A stretch of DNA of 64,000 bases from Cryobacterium sp. N22 (lineage in GTDB: Bacteria > Actinomycetota > Actinomycetes > Actinomycetales > Microbacteriaceae). The stretch spans positions 62,001-126,000 of the forward strand of contig NZ_PJJP01000034.1 in assembly GCF_002929555.1 (NCBI RefSeq). The letters run 5' to 3'. The notes under the pieces are model-generated. The model worked only from the letters and a program-made list of their open reading frames with translations. It searched no databases and had not been told where the DNA came from. The translations under genes were made by a program, and so were the position numbers. Shown here in pieces: positions 50,331 through 58,858 of this stretch; positions within the stretch are counted from its first letter, which is position 1; the number at the start of each line of letters is the position of its first letter.

Positions 50331-50456
50331 CGAGGCGGTGGGGCGGCGACGGATGCGATAATCGAACAGGTCGGGACCGCCTCTGCGGTTCCGGCCGAGC
50401 GGCCCGCGTGCACGAACCCGGGCGGACCGAACCCCAGCGGCACAAGATCGGACACC

Positions 50457-51659
50457 ATGTCCAGCACGAACACCCCCGACAACGCCGATGCCCCCGATTC
50501 GGGCAGCACCGACGCGGCCGCACCCGCCGTGGCCGCACCCGACGCGGCCGCCGACATCCACTGGCGTGACGGCGACACCGAGCACACCGCCCGCTGGCAC
50601 TCCGAGGGCGGCTGGCCGGCGCCCAAGCGGGTGGTCGTCGTCGACGACACCCTCACCGCGGATGCCGCATACCGGCTGGCGAAGTCCGGCACCGGCCTGC
50701 TCTGGCAGGGCGACTTCCAGAACGCCCGGCAACTGCTCACGGCGATGGCCCGGCGCGTGGACCGGCGCCGGCGCACCCCCGCCACGGGCCTGTCGGCCGC
50801 GTTCGAGATCAGCCGCGCCGACGCCCTGCGCCGCGCCAGGCTGCTGGGCCTGGTGCTCGTGTCGCTCGATGCCGACCACACCCTGAGCCTGCGCCGCGCC
50901 CCCGACGTGCGGCAGGCCTGCGACGAGGCGTACGGCCCCGGAACCCGCGCGTCGGTTCGCTCACTCCGCGAACTGCTCGGCGTGATCGGCGCTCACGAGT
51001 GGCGTGTCAAGGGCGTGCCGGTCGCGGCGCTCGGCGCCAGCATCCACCCGCACTACGGCGTCTTCTCGCCGGTGCGCGGCGAGTACCTCGACCTCGTCGC
51101 CACCGCTCCCCTGCCCGCGACCGGGCTGGCGTTCGACATCGGCACCGGCTCCGGCGTGATCGCCGCGATGCTCGCCCAGCGCGGATTCGACCGCGTCGTG
51201 GCCACCGACATGGAACCCCGCGCACTGGCCTGCGCCCGCGAGAACCTGACCCGCCTGGGTTATGCCGACCAGGTCGAGGTGGTCGAGGCCGACCTGTTCC
51301 CGCCGGGCCGCGCCGACCTCGTGGTCTGCAACCCGCCCTGGCTACCGGCCTCCGCCGCTACGAGCACCGACGCCGCCGTCTACGACCCCGACAGCCGCAT
51401 GCTGCGCGGCTTCCTGGCCGGGCTCGCAGGGCACCTCACCGACGATGGCGAGGGCTGGCTGATCCTCTCCAACCTGGCCGAGCTGCTCGGGCTGCGCTCC
51501 CGCGGTGCACTGCTCGACCTCATCGACGACGCGGGCCTCGCGGTGGTCGCGCGCCTCGACACCCGGCCCACCCACCGCAAGGTCGCCGACACGTCCGACC
51601 CGCTGCACGCGGCGCGGGCGGCCGAGGTCACCTCGCTCTGGCGGCTGCGCCGGGCCTAA
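50457..51659 (+). CDS. Class I SAM-dependent methyltransferase with NPPW motif
   Basis: A 400-residue protein. Residues 1-35 are Ala/Asp/Pro rich and probably disordered; 40-180 is a separate N-terminal domain; from about 220 a Rossmann methyltransferase with LAFDIGTGSGVIAAMLAQRGF and VVCNPPWLP. N-P-P-W is the catalytic motif of N-methyltransferases acting on RNA bases or glutamine (RsmC/PrmC-like). Target unknown. GATAAT near 50352 may be its -10 box, giving a leader of about 100 nt; a promoter for the gene is not certain. Confidence 0.87.
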   Translation: MSSTNTPDNADAPDSGSTDAAAPAVAAPDAAADIHWRDGDTEHTARWHSEGGWPAPKRVVVVDDTLTADAAYRLAKSGTGLLWQGDFQNARQLLTAMARRVDRRRRTPATGLSAAFEISRADALRRARLLGLVLVSLDADHTLSLRRAPDVRQACDEAYGPGTRASVRSLRELLGVIGAHEWRVKGVPVAALGASIHPHYGVFSPVRGEYLDLVATAPLPATGLAFDIGTGSGVIAAMLAQRGFDRVVATDMEPRALACARENLTRLGYADQVEVVEADLFPPGRADLVVCNPPWLPASAATSTDAAVYDPDSRMLRGFLAGLAGHLTDDGEGWLILSNLAELLGLRSRGALLDLIDDAGLAVVARLDTRPTHRKVADTSDPLHAARAAEVTSLWRLRRA

Positions 51660-51663
51660 CCGC

Positions 51664-51694
51664 CGAGTTGCCCAATCCGGAGGTGGGCAACTCG
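51664..51694. terminator. Perfect hairpin between convergent genes
   Basis: CGAGTTGCCCA (51664-51674) and TGGGCAACTCG (51684-51694) are perfect 11-bp arms around a 9-nt loop. The hairpin occupies the whole 37-bp gap between the methyltransferase and DUF1622 stops. It shares its outer GAGTTGCC with the 72-bp repeats of cofC/cofE. Confidence 0.85.
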
Positions 51695-51696
51695 CG

Positions 51697-52071
51697 CTAC
51701 TCCGTGGCGCGTGGCGTCGTGCCCGTCATCCGCCACCGCGCCCACGGCCACACGCCGTCCATCTCCACCTCGAGCGAGAAGCTCAGCAGCACCCGGATGA
51801 TCACGATCGCCCCGAGCACCAGCACGCTCTCCACCGTGGGCTCCACCACGATGGTGCGGATGATGTCGGCGACGATCAGCACCTCCAGGCCCAGCAGGAT
51901 GGCCCGGCCGAGCTCCCGCCGCATGGCCTGGTACGCCGTCGGCCTGGTGTCCGAGCGGAGTATCCGCGGGATGCCGGCCAGGAGCGCCGCCAGCCCGCCG
52001 AACACCATGATGGCCGCACCGGCCACCTCGACCACCCGCACGGCCGCCTCCACCACTTCCTCGAACGTCAT
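51697..52071 (-). CDS. DUF1622 family membrane protein
   Basis: A 124-residue protein with three hydrophobic segments: VEVAGAAIMVFGGLAALLAGI, ILLGLEVLIVADIIRTIVV and VLVLGAIVIIRVLLSFSLEVE. AYQAMRRELGRAILLGLEVLIVADII with its Arg and Glu is the hallmark of DUF1622, whose function is not known. AGAGG lies five bases before the ATG at 52071; the frame upstream is open but unlikely to be used. Divergent from the MFS gene. Confidence 0.88.
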   Translation of the reverse strand: MTFEEVVEAAVRVVEVAGAAIMVFGGLAALLAGIPRILRSDTRPTAYQAMRRELGRAILLGLEVLIVADIIRTIVVEPTVESVLVLGAIVIIRVLLSFSLEVEMDGVWPWARWRMTGTTPRATE

Positions 52072-52219
52072 CCGCACCTCTCCCGCCGTCACCCTTGGCG
52101 CGAAGATACTCCCCCCTCGCCGGGCGAGCCTGCCCCGCCGGTCGGACGTGCACGACCAACCGAGCCCTAGGCTGATCGATGCCGCCCACATTCGTCAGCA
52201 CAGCAGACCCAGGGATCCC

Positions 52220-53491
52220 ATGACCACACCCCGCCGTCCCGCCTCCGGCACGGACTCGAGCGCGCACCCCCGCCTGCAACGCAAGGTGGTGCGGGTGCTG
52301 ATCCTCGGCCAGATCCTCGGCGGCATCGGCATGGGCGCCACGCTCTCGCTCGGCGCGCTGCTCGCCGCGCAGCTCTCCGGGTCGAACGCCTGGTCGGGCA
52401 TGGCCGCGACCATGAGCACGCTGGGCGCGGCCCTGGTGGCCGTGCCGCTGGCCCGCCTGGCCCAGGCCAGCGGCCGCCGCCGGTCCCTCGCCACCGGGGC
52501 CGGCATCGCCGGGATCGGCGCCATCCTGGCCATCACCGCGGTCGCGCTCGACACCTTCCCGCTGCTGCTGCTCGCCCTGATGCTGCTCGGCGCCGGCTCG
52601 GCCACCAACCTGCAGGCCCGGTTCGCCGCGACCGACCTGGCCGGCCCCACCACCCGAGCCCGCGACCTGTCGATCGTCGTGTGGTCGACCACCATCGGCG
52701 CGGTCCTCGGCCCCAACCTGTTCGGCCCTGGCGAGGTCGTCGGCGCACAGCTCGGCCTGCCCCCGCTCACCGGGGCGTTCGCCTTCTCCCTCGCCGCGCA
52801 GGTGGGCGCCGCCCTGGTCTACACTATCGGGCTGCGGCCCGACCCGCTGCTCACCGCCCTGTCGGCGCGCGAGGCCCGGCCGGCGAACACCCGCCAGCAC
52901 GGCGGGCTGGCCATCGTGCGCTCCAACCCGCTGGCCCGCTACGCCGTGGCCGTCATCGCCCTCAGCCACGCCACCATGGTCGCGCTCATGTCGATGGCGC
53001 CGGTGCACCTCACCGAGCACGGCGCCTCGCTCACCATCGTTGGCCTGACCATCAGCCTGCATGTGGCCGGCATGTACGCGCTCTCGCCGGTGTTCGGCGC
53101 CCTCGCCGACAGGGTGGGGCGGATGCCGGTGATCCTGGCCGGGCAGGCCCTGCTGCTGGCCGCGCTGGTGCTGTTCTGGCTCGCCGGCGACAACGCGACG
53201 GCCATGACGGTCGGGCTGATCCTGCTCGGGCTCGGCTGGTCGGCATCCGTCGTGGCCGCCTCGACGCTGATCACCGAGGCCGTCGGGGTGCACGACAGGT
53301 CGGCGCTGCAGGGCTTCTCCGACCTGTCGATGAACGCCGCGGGAGCGCTCGGCGGGGCCCTGGCCGGCCCGGTCCTGCTGCTGGTGGGCTACTCGGGCCT
53401 CGGCGTCGCGGCGATGGCCCTCGTGGCGGTGGTCGTGGCCTGGTCGCTGCTCGGCCGCCCGGTCGCCCCGCTCGCACCGCTCGCAGGCTGA
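52220..53491 (+). CDS. MFS transporter
   Basis: A 423-residue major facilitator protein with about twelve hydrophobic segments. LARLAQASGRRRSLATGAG and GALADRVGRMPVILAGQALLLAA are the two cytoplasmic loop 2-3 motifs. It resembles drug/metabolite efflux members. AGGGAT precedes the ATG. No regulator is adjacent, and the substrate is unknown. It converges with the CNNM gene; a small GCGAC/GTCGC stem lies in the 21-bp gap. Confidence 0.88.
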   Translation: MTTPRRPASGTDSSAHPRLQRKVVRVLILGQILGGIGMGATLSLGALLAAQLSGSNAWSGMAATMSTLGAALVAVPLARLAQASGRRRSLATGAGIAGIGAILAITAVALDTFPLLLLALMLLGAGSATNLQARFAATDLAGPTTRARDLSIVVWSTTIGAVLGPNLFGPGEVVGAQLGLPPLTGAFAFSLAAQVGAALVYTIGLRPDPLLTALSAREARPANTRQHGGLAIVRSNPLARYAVAVIALSHATMVALMSMAPVHLTEHGASLTIVGLTISLHVAGMYALSPVFGALADRVGRMPVILAGQALLLAALVLFWLAGDNATAMTVGLILLGLGWSASVVAASTLITEAVGVHDRSALQGFSDLSMNAAGALGGALAGPVLLLVGYSGLGVAAMALVAVVVAWSLLGRPVAPLAPLAG

Positions 53492-53512
53492 GCGACGGGC
53501 GTTTGTCGCGGC

Positions 53513-54553
53513 CTACACGCTGGTGACGTCCTCAACCTCGCCGACGAGCTCCTCGATGATGTCCTCGAGGAACAGCACCCCGGTGGCGACCCCGCTCGTG
53601 TCGAACGAGGTGGCCACGTGCGAGCCGGTGCGGCGCATGGCCGCGAGGGCGTCTTCGAGGTCGCGCTCACGCAGCACCGAGGCGAGCTTGCGCACCCGTT
53701 TGGCGGGCACCGGCGCCGCGAAGGCCTCCGGTCCGGTGAGGTCCATCACGTCCTTGAGGTGCAGGTAACCGGCGGGCAACCCGGCCGCATCGGTGAGGAT
53801 GTACCTGGAGAAGCCGTGCTCGGCCACCGCACGCTGAAGGTCGGCCGGCGACGCATGCTCGGGCAGGCATACGATGCCCGACAGCGGCACCTCCACGTCC
53901 AGGACCCGTTTGGTGGTGAACTCGAACGCCGCCGAAAGCGTGCCGGAAGCATCCAGGAGCATGCCCTCACGGGTGGACTGCCGAACGATGCCGGCGACCT
54001 CGTCGAGGGTGAACGCGCTGGTAGCTTCGTCCTTGGGCGTCACCCTGAACAGCCGCAGCACGCTGTTCGCCAGCCAGTTGAGGCTGACGATCACCGGTGT
54101 GAACACCCGGGCCACGAACACCAACGGCGGTGCGAGAATCAGCGCCGCACGGTCGGGCACCGAGAACGAGATGTTCTTGGGCACCATCTCGCCCAGCACC
54201 ACGTGCAGGAAGGTGACCAGGCCCAGCGCCACCGCGAACGCGATCGCGCTGATCGCCTCATCGGAGAGCGCCGTGAGGCCCAGCGGGATCTCGAGCAGGT
54301 GGTGGATCGCCGGTTCGGACACGTTGAGGATCACCAGCGAGCACACGGTGATGCCCAGTTGCGAGGTCGCCAGCATGAGCGTGGCGTGTTCCATGGCCCA
54401 CAGGGTGGTCTTGGCGGCCTTGTTGCCCTGCGCGGCCAGGGGCTCGATCTGCGAGCGACGGGCCGAGATCACGGCGAACTCGGCGCCGACGAAGAAGGCG
54501 TTGACGGCCAGCAGCACAACAAGCCAGAGCAGCCCGGGAAGGTACTCACTCAT
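53513..54553 (-). CDS. CNNM/CBS-domain membrane protein, short form
   Basis: A 346-residue protein of the CNNM/CorC-hemolysin family. Residues 1-190 are the DUF21 membrane domain with FVGAEFAVISARRSQIEPLAAQG and LGEMVPKNISFSVPDRAALI; 210-346 is a pair of CBS domains. The C-terminal CorC_HlyC domain of full-length members is missing, so the protein stops after VGEVEDVTSV. CNNM proteins are linked to magnesium and cobalt export. It overlaps the upstream paralogue by 8 bp. Confidence 0.9.
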   Translation of the reverse strand: MSEYLPGLLWLVVLLAVNAFFVGAEFAVISARRSQIEPLAAQGNKAAKTTLWAMEHATLMLATSQLGITVCSLVILNVSEPAIHHLLEIPLGLTALSDEAISAIAFAVALGLVTFLHVVLGEMVPKNISFSVPDRAALILAPPLVFVARVFTPVIVSLNWLANSVLRLFRVTPKDEATSAFTLDEVAGIVRQSTREGMLLDASGTLSAAFEFTTKRVLDVEVPLSGIVCLPEHASPADLQRAVAEHGFSRYILTDAAGLPAGYLHLKDVMDLTGPEAFAAPVPAKRVRKLASVLRERDLEDALAAMRRTGSHVATSFDTSGVATGVLFLEDIIEELVGEVEDVTSV

Positions 54554-55889
54554 GGGTCGGCCTCCCTTCGAGAACGGCGCTGACCGGGTCTGGTGTGGTT
54601 TCGGTGGGGGTGAGGCGGATGCGCGAGACACGGGCGCCGTCCATCCGCTCGACCCGCAGCATGCCCACGTCGATGCGCACGGTGTCGCCCAACTCGGGCA
54701 TGCGGTCGAGCCGGTCGGTCACGAAACCGGCGATGGTGTCGTAGTCGCCGTCGTCCGGCACGGTGACGCCGATCCGCTCGAGCAGTTCGTCGGGGCGGAG
54801 GCCCGCGTCGAAGACTATGGAGCGGCCGGTGCGGACGATGCCGGGCTTGGCCCTGTCGTGCTCGTCATCGAGTTCGCCGACCAGTTCCTCCACGAGGTCC
54901 TCGAGGGTGACGATGCCGGCGGTGCCGCCGTACTCGTCCGACACCACGGCGATCTGCAGGCCTTCCTCGCGCAGGGTGCCGAGCAACCTGTCGACCCCCA
55001 TCGACTCCGGTACCCGCAGGGCGGGCAGCATCAGCTCGTCGGCGCGCACCAGGGTGCGTCGGCCCAGGGCCACCGCGAAGGCCTGCTTGACGTGCAGCAC
55101 GCCCAGGATGTCGTCGGTGTCACGGCCGATCACCGGGAACCGGGAGTAGCCGGTGGCGCTGGCCAGGGTGACGATGCCCTCGGCGGTGTCGCCGGCGTGC
55201 ACCGACGCCATCTGCACCCGGGGGGTCATCACGTCGGCGGCCGAGTGGTCGGAGAACCGCAGGGTGCGGCCCAGCATTTCGGCGTGGTCGGCGTCCAGCA
55301 GCCCTTCCATCGCCGAGCGGCGCACCAGGAAGCCGAGCTCCTCGGCGCTGCGCGCGCCGGTGAGTTCCTCCTTGGGCTCGATGCCGACCAGGCGGATGAG
55401 GGCGTTGGCGGTGTTGTTGAACAGCAGGATCACGGGCTTGAACACCGTGGTGAACGCGGCCTGCATCGGCACGACGAACTTGGCGGTGGCCAGCGGAACG
55501 GCCAACGCGAAGTTCTTGGGCACGAGCTCGCCGATCACCATGGAGAACAGGGTGGCCAGCGAGATGCCGATCACGGTGCCGAGCACGGGCACGGCGCCCT
55601 CCGGCACTCCGAGGTTGATCATCGGTCCGCGCAGCAGCGCGCTGATGGCCGGCTCGAAGGTGTATCCGGTGAGCAGGGTCGTCAGGGTAATGCCCAGCTG
55701 GGCGCTGGAGAGGTGCGTAGACGTGATCCGCAGCGCCTTGATGGTGGGGCCGAGACGTTTCTCGCCGCGGGCCGCTCGGGCCTCGAGCTCATTGCGGTCG
55801 AGCGTGACGAGGGCGAACTCGGCGGCGACGAACACGCCGGTGCCGAAGGTCAGGATGAGCCCGAGGCCCAGCATGATCCATTCGTTCAC
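54546..55889 (-). CDS. CNNM/CBS/CorC-domain membrane protein, full form
   Basis: A 447-residue paralogue of the neighbour. DUF21 domain with VAAEFALVTLDRNELEARAARG and GELVPKNFALAVPLATAKFV; CBS pair with VMTPRVQMASVHAG and GVLHVKQAFAVALG; VSDEYGGTAGIVTLEDLVEELVGEL (in parts); and a C-terminal CorC_HlyC domain (about 360-440). GTG start with GGAG seven bases upstream. Two such genes in tandem, one without CorC, are common in actinobacteria and suggest a heteromeric unit for magnesium homeostasis. Confidence 0.92.
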   Translation of the reverse strand: MNEWIMLGLGLILTFGTGVFVAAEFALVTLDRNELEARAARGEKRLGPTIKALRITSTHLSSAQLGITLTTLLTGYTFEPAISALLRGPMINLGVPEGAVPVLGTVIGISLATLFSMVIGELVPKNFALAVPLATAKFVVPMQAAFTTVFKPVILLFNNTANALIRLVGIEPKEELTGARSAEELGFLVRRSAMEGLLDADHAEMLGRTLRFSDHSAADVMTPRVQMASVHAGDTAEGIVTLASATGYSRFPVIGRDTDDILGVLHVKQAFAVALGRRTLVRADELMLPALRVPESMGVDRLLGTLREEGLQIAVVSDEYGGTAGIVTLEDLVEELVGELDDEHDRAKPGIVRTGRSIVFDAGLRPDELLERIGVTVPDDGDYDTIAGFVTDRLDRMPELGDTVRIDVGMLRVERMDGARVSRIRLTPTETTPDPVSAVLEGRPTHE

Positions 55890-56049
55890 GAGGTGGCTCC
55901 CTGTGCCCGTGAATTCTGTGCCTGAAAGGCTTCGGGGCGGGCAGGGAGCATGGGTTTATGCGTGGGAGGGTCATCCATTGTGGGTCGAGCCTAGGGTCCC
56001 TCCCTGTACAAACGCACAGGAGCTCGCAGCCAGGGCGGTCTGGCATAAA

Positions 56050-56070
56050 AAACCTTGCAACGTTAGGTTT
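56050..56070. promoter_or_regulatory. Inverted repeat upstream of the sugar isomerase gene
   Basis: AAACCT (56050-56055) and AGGTTT (56065-56070) flank TTGCAACGTT, which is like a LacI-family half-operator. It lies about 50 bp before the gene start, where an operator would be. No regulator is next to it. Confidence 0.4.
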
Positions 56071-56117
56071 GTTCCTGCGGCAGAATCCTGCCCGCCATCA
56101 CTTCCAAAGGAGCAAGT

Positions 56118-56921
56118 ATGTCCAGCACACCCTCGGTCCAGCTGTACACCGTGAGGGATGCCATCTCCGCAGACCTCCAGGGCGCCATCGCCCGCGTCGC
56201 CGACATCGGCTTCACCCAGGTCGAGCCGTACGCTTTCGTCGAACGCTCCGACGAGTTCGCGAAGGCGTTCGCCGCATCCGGCGTCACGGCACCGTCCGGG
56301 CACGCCCCCGTCATCGACTCCGCCGACCCCGGCCGCACCTTCGACGCCGCTGCCCAGCTGGGCATCGGCACCGTCATCGATCCGTTCATCCCGAGCGACC
56401 GCTGGCAGACGGCCGACGACGCCGCGCGCATCGCCGACAGGGTGAACGAACTCCAGACGATCGCCGCCGCCCAGGGCCTCCGTTTCGGCTACCACAATCA
56501 CCAGTGGGAGTTCGCGAACCAGGTGGACGGCCGCAGCATCTACGAGCTGTTCGTCGAGCGACTCTCCCCCGACGTCGCGCTCGAACTCGACACCTACTGG
56601 TCGACCGTCGGCGGCGCGGACACTCCGGAGCTGCTGCGCCGCCTGGGCGACCGCGTGCAGTTCCTGCACGTGAAGGACGGCCCGATCGCCGGCGCCATCG
56701 CCACGACGCTGCCCAGCAACGAGAGCGCACTGGAGGTTCCGGAGGAACTCACCCAGGCGTTCAAGAACCAGCTGCCGGCCGGCAGCGGCGACGTCGGCGT
56801 CGCCGCCATCCTCACGGCAGCCCCGCACGCCCTGCGCGTGGTGGAGTTCGACGGCTACGCGGGCGATGTCTTCGAGGGCATCGCGGCGTCGTTCGCCTGG
56901 CTTCTGGAGAACGACAAGTGA
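56118..56921 (+). CDS. Sugar phosphate isomerase/epimerase (AP-endonuclease-2 fold)
   Basis: A 267-residue TIM-barrel enzyme of the xylose-isomerase-like group. VQLYTVRDAISADLQGAIARVADIGFTQVEP (in parts) starts the barrel; GYHNHQWEFAN and LELDTYWSTVGG carry metal ligands, and FLHVKDGPI is the next strand. Substrates in this family are sugars or inositols. AGGAG precedes the ATG. The dehydrogenase gene overlaps its stop by 4 bp, so the pair probably works on one sugar or inositol. Confidence 0.88.
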   Translation: MSSTPSVQLYTVRDAISADLQGAIARVADIGFTQVEPYAFVERSDEFAKAFAASGVTAPSGHAPVIDSADPGRTFDAAAQLGIGTVIDPFIPSDRWQTADDAARIADRVNELQTIAAAQGLRFGYHNHQWEFANQVDGRSIYELFVERLSPDVALELDTYWSTVGGADTPELLRRLGDRVQFLHVKDGPIAGAIATTLPSNESALEVPEELTQAFKNQLPAGSGDVGVAAILTAAPHALRVVEFDGYAGDVFEGIAASFAWLLENDK

Positions 56922-58030
56922 GCCGCACCGGACGCGTCGGCGTCGGCGTCGGCGTCATCGGCGCCGGGGTCATCAGCGGTACCTACCTGGAGAACATGAC
57001 GGCCTTCGCCGACCTCGACGTGCTCTTCGTCGCCGACCTCGACCTCGATCGCGCCCAGGCGCAGGCCGAGGCCTACGGGGTTCCCGGCCACGGTTCCGTC
57101 GAGGACCTGCTGGCCAGGGACGACATCGAGATCGTCGTGAACCTCACCATCCCCGCCGTGCACACCGCAGTGGGTGCGCGGATCATCGCCGCGGGCAAGC
57201 ATGTCTGGAGCGAGAAGCCGCTGGCCCTGGACCACGACTCCGGCGCGGCGCTGCTCGCCGCGGCGGACGCCGCGGGCCTGCGGGTCGCCTGCGCGCCGGA
57301 CACCGTGCTGGGCGCGGGCATCCAGACCGCCATGCGGGCGATCAGGCGCGGCGACATCGGGGAGCCGCTGACGGCCACCACGATGTTCCACGTCCCGGGC
57401 CCCGATGCCTGGCACCCGAATCCGGAGTTCCTGTTCGCGCTTGGAGCCGGCCCGCTCTTCGACATGGGGCCGTATTACGTCACGACGCTTGTGCACGCCT
57501 TCGGCCCCGCCAGCCGGGTCGGCGCGGTGTCGTCCACCTCCAGCGCGGTGCGCACCATCGGCAGCGGACCCCGCGCCGGCACCGAGTTCCCGGTCGAGGT
57601 GCCCACCCACCACGCCGCGGTCATCGCGTTCGAGGGCGGCCAGTCGGCGCAGTCCACGTTCAGCTTCCAGAACGCCCTGCCCCGGATGGGCTTCGTGGAG
57701 ATCAGCGGCACCGAGGGCACCCTGGTGCTCCCGGACCCGAACACCTTCGAGGGTGATTCCACCCTGTGGCGGTTCGGCCACGAGGAGCCGAGTCTTCTCA
57801 CGGCGACAGGCTCCAGCTACGGCCGCGGCTCCGGAGTGCTCGACCTGGCCCGCTCGATCCGGGCCGGGGTGCCCGAGCGCGCCAGCGGCGCGGTCGCGGC
57901 GCACGTGCTCGACGTGCTGCTGGCCGTCGCCGAGGCCGCCGAGACCGCCCAGACCGTCGACGTGGCGTCGAGCGTTCCCCAGCCGACGCCGCTGGCCGAA
58001 GACTGGGATCCCGCGGCGGCCACCCTGTAG
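56918..58030 (+). CDS. Gfo/Idh/MocA-family oxidoreductase
   Basis: A 370-residue NAD(P)-dependent sugar or inositol dehydrogenase. GVGVIGAGVISGTYLENM is the nucleotide-binding loop, EKPLALDHDSGAALL contains the catalytic Glu-Lys-Pro motif, and HPNPEFLFALGAGPLFDMGPYYV has the conserved D and Y region of the C-terminal barrel. GTG start overlapping the isomerase stop as GTGA. The pair resembles inositol or pentose catabolic units, but the substrate is open. Confidence 0.9.
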   Translation: MSRTGRVGVGVGVIGAGVISGTYLENMTAFADLDVLFVADLDLDRAQAQAEAYGVPGHGSVEDLLARDDIEIVVNLTIPAVHTAVGARIIAAGKHVWSEKPLALDHDSGAALLAAADAAGLRVACAPDTVLGAGIQTAMRAIRRGDIGEPLTATTMFHVPGPDAWHPNPEFLFALGAGPLFDMGPYYVTTLVHAFGPASRVGAVSSTSSAVRTIGSGPRAGTEFPVEVPTHHAAVIAFEGGQSAQSTFSFQNALPRMGFVEISGTEGTLVLPDPNTFEGDSTLWRFGHEEPSLLTATGSSYGRGSGVLDLARSIRAGVPERASGAVAAHVLDVLLAVAEAAETAQTVDVASSVPQPTPLAEDWDPAAATL

Positions 58031-58039
58031 CCGAGCCGA

Positions 58040-58648
58040 TCAGGCCGGGGAGCCGCCCGCCGCCGGCGGGCGGTTCCCGGTGCGGGCCAGCGCGATCACG
58101 GCCTCGACGTGGGCGCCCATGTCCCGGGTGCCATCGAACATCCACTGCACCTGCATGCCGTCGCTGACCGCCATCAGGATCGACGCCAGCATCTCCGGGT
58201 CGACCGAGGCGTCGAGCCGGCCGGATGCCTGCATCCGGCTCAGCCCGGCCGTGATGGTGCTCCGCGAGTGCGCGTAGCGTTCCCGGAAGTAGTCGTGCGC
58301 AGGATGCTCGGGGTCGGTCGCCGCGGCGGCGGACAGGTTCGCAAACATCTGCACGAGCCCGGGGACCTCGGCGTTGTGCCGGATCAGGGCCGCGAAGGTG
58401 GCCGCCGGGTCCGGGTCCTCGGGATCCTTCGCCGCGTCGATCTCGTCCCGGGTGCGCAGGATGGCCACCCAGAGGTCGTCCTTGGACTCGAAGTAGTGCA
58501 ACAGGCCGGCCTGCGTGAGGCCCACCGCGGCGGCGATGTCCCGCACCGAAGTCTGGTGGAAGCCCTGCCGAGCCACGAGCGCCAGGGCGGTCTCGAGGAT
58601 CTCGGCGCGCTTCGCGACGCCTTTCGGGTATCTGCCCAGGGTCGCCAT
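58040..58648 (-). CDS. TetR-family transcriptional regulator
   Basis: A 202-residue repressor. ILETALALVARQGFHQTSVRDIAAAVGLTQAGLLHYFESKDDL (in parts) is the DNA-binding domain; the rest binds an unknown ligand. TAGCCT lies six bases before the ATG. It is divergent from the MHS transporter gene, and three inverted repeats lie between them, so it probably controls that transporter. It converges closely with the dehydrogenase gene. Confidence 0.9.
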   Translation of the reverse strand: MATLGRYPKGVAKRAEILETALALVARQGFHQTSVRDIAAAVGLTQAGLLHYFESKDDLWVAILRTRDEIDAAKDPEDPDPAATFAALIRHNAEVPGLVQMFANLSAAAATDPEHPAHDYFRERYAHSRSTITAGLSRMQASGRLDASVDPEMLASILMAVSDGMQVQWMFDGTRDMGAHVEAVIALARTGNRPPAAGGSPA

Positions 58649-58669
58649 TTCCCAAGGCTACCGACCTTC

Positions 58670-58757
58670 CGCGAACCGTGAGCAAAGCACCTAAAACCCG
58701 AGGTTTGTGGGGCTTATCTCACAGTTCGCGAGAGGAGGCTTTCCGCATCGCGGAAAG
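58670..58757. promoter_or_regulatory. Three inverted repeats between tetR and the MHS transporter
   Basis: CGCGAACCGTGAG (58670-58682) faces CTCACAGTTCGCG (58718-58730), matching at 12 of 13. Inside lies AAACC-CGA-GGTTT (58694-58706). Outside is CTTTCCGC-ATC-GCGGAAAG (58739-58757), perfect. At least one is likely a TetR operator. Confidence 0.55.
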
Positions 58758-58858
58758 GGCACCCACATAGTGGAAACTGTGTGGAATTCTGATCCCGCGC
58801 CGGTCACCGGACGCACGTTCACGCACACTGGATTCAGACAAAAGACAGAGAGGTCTCC

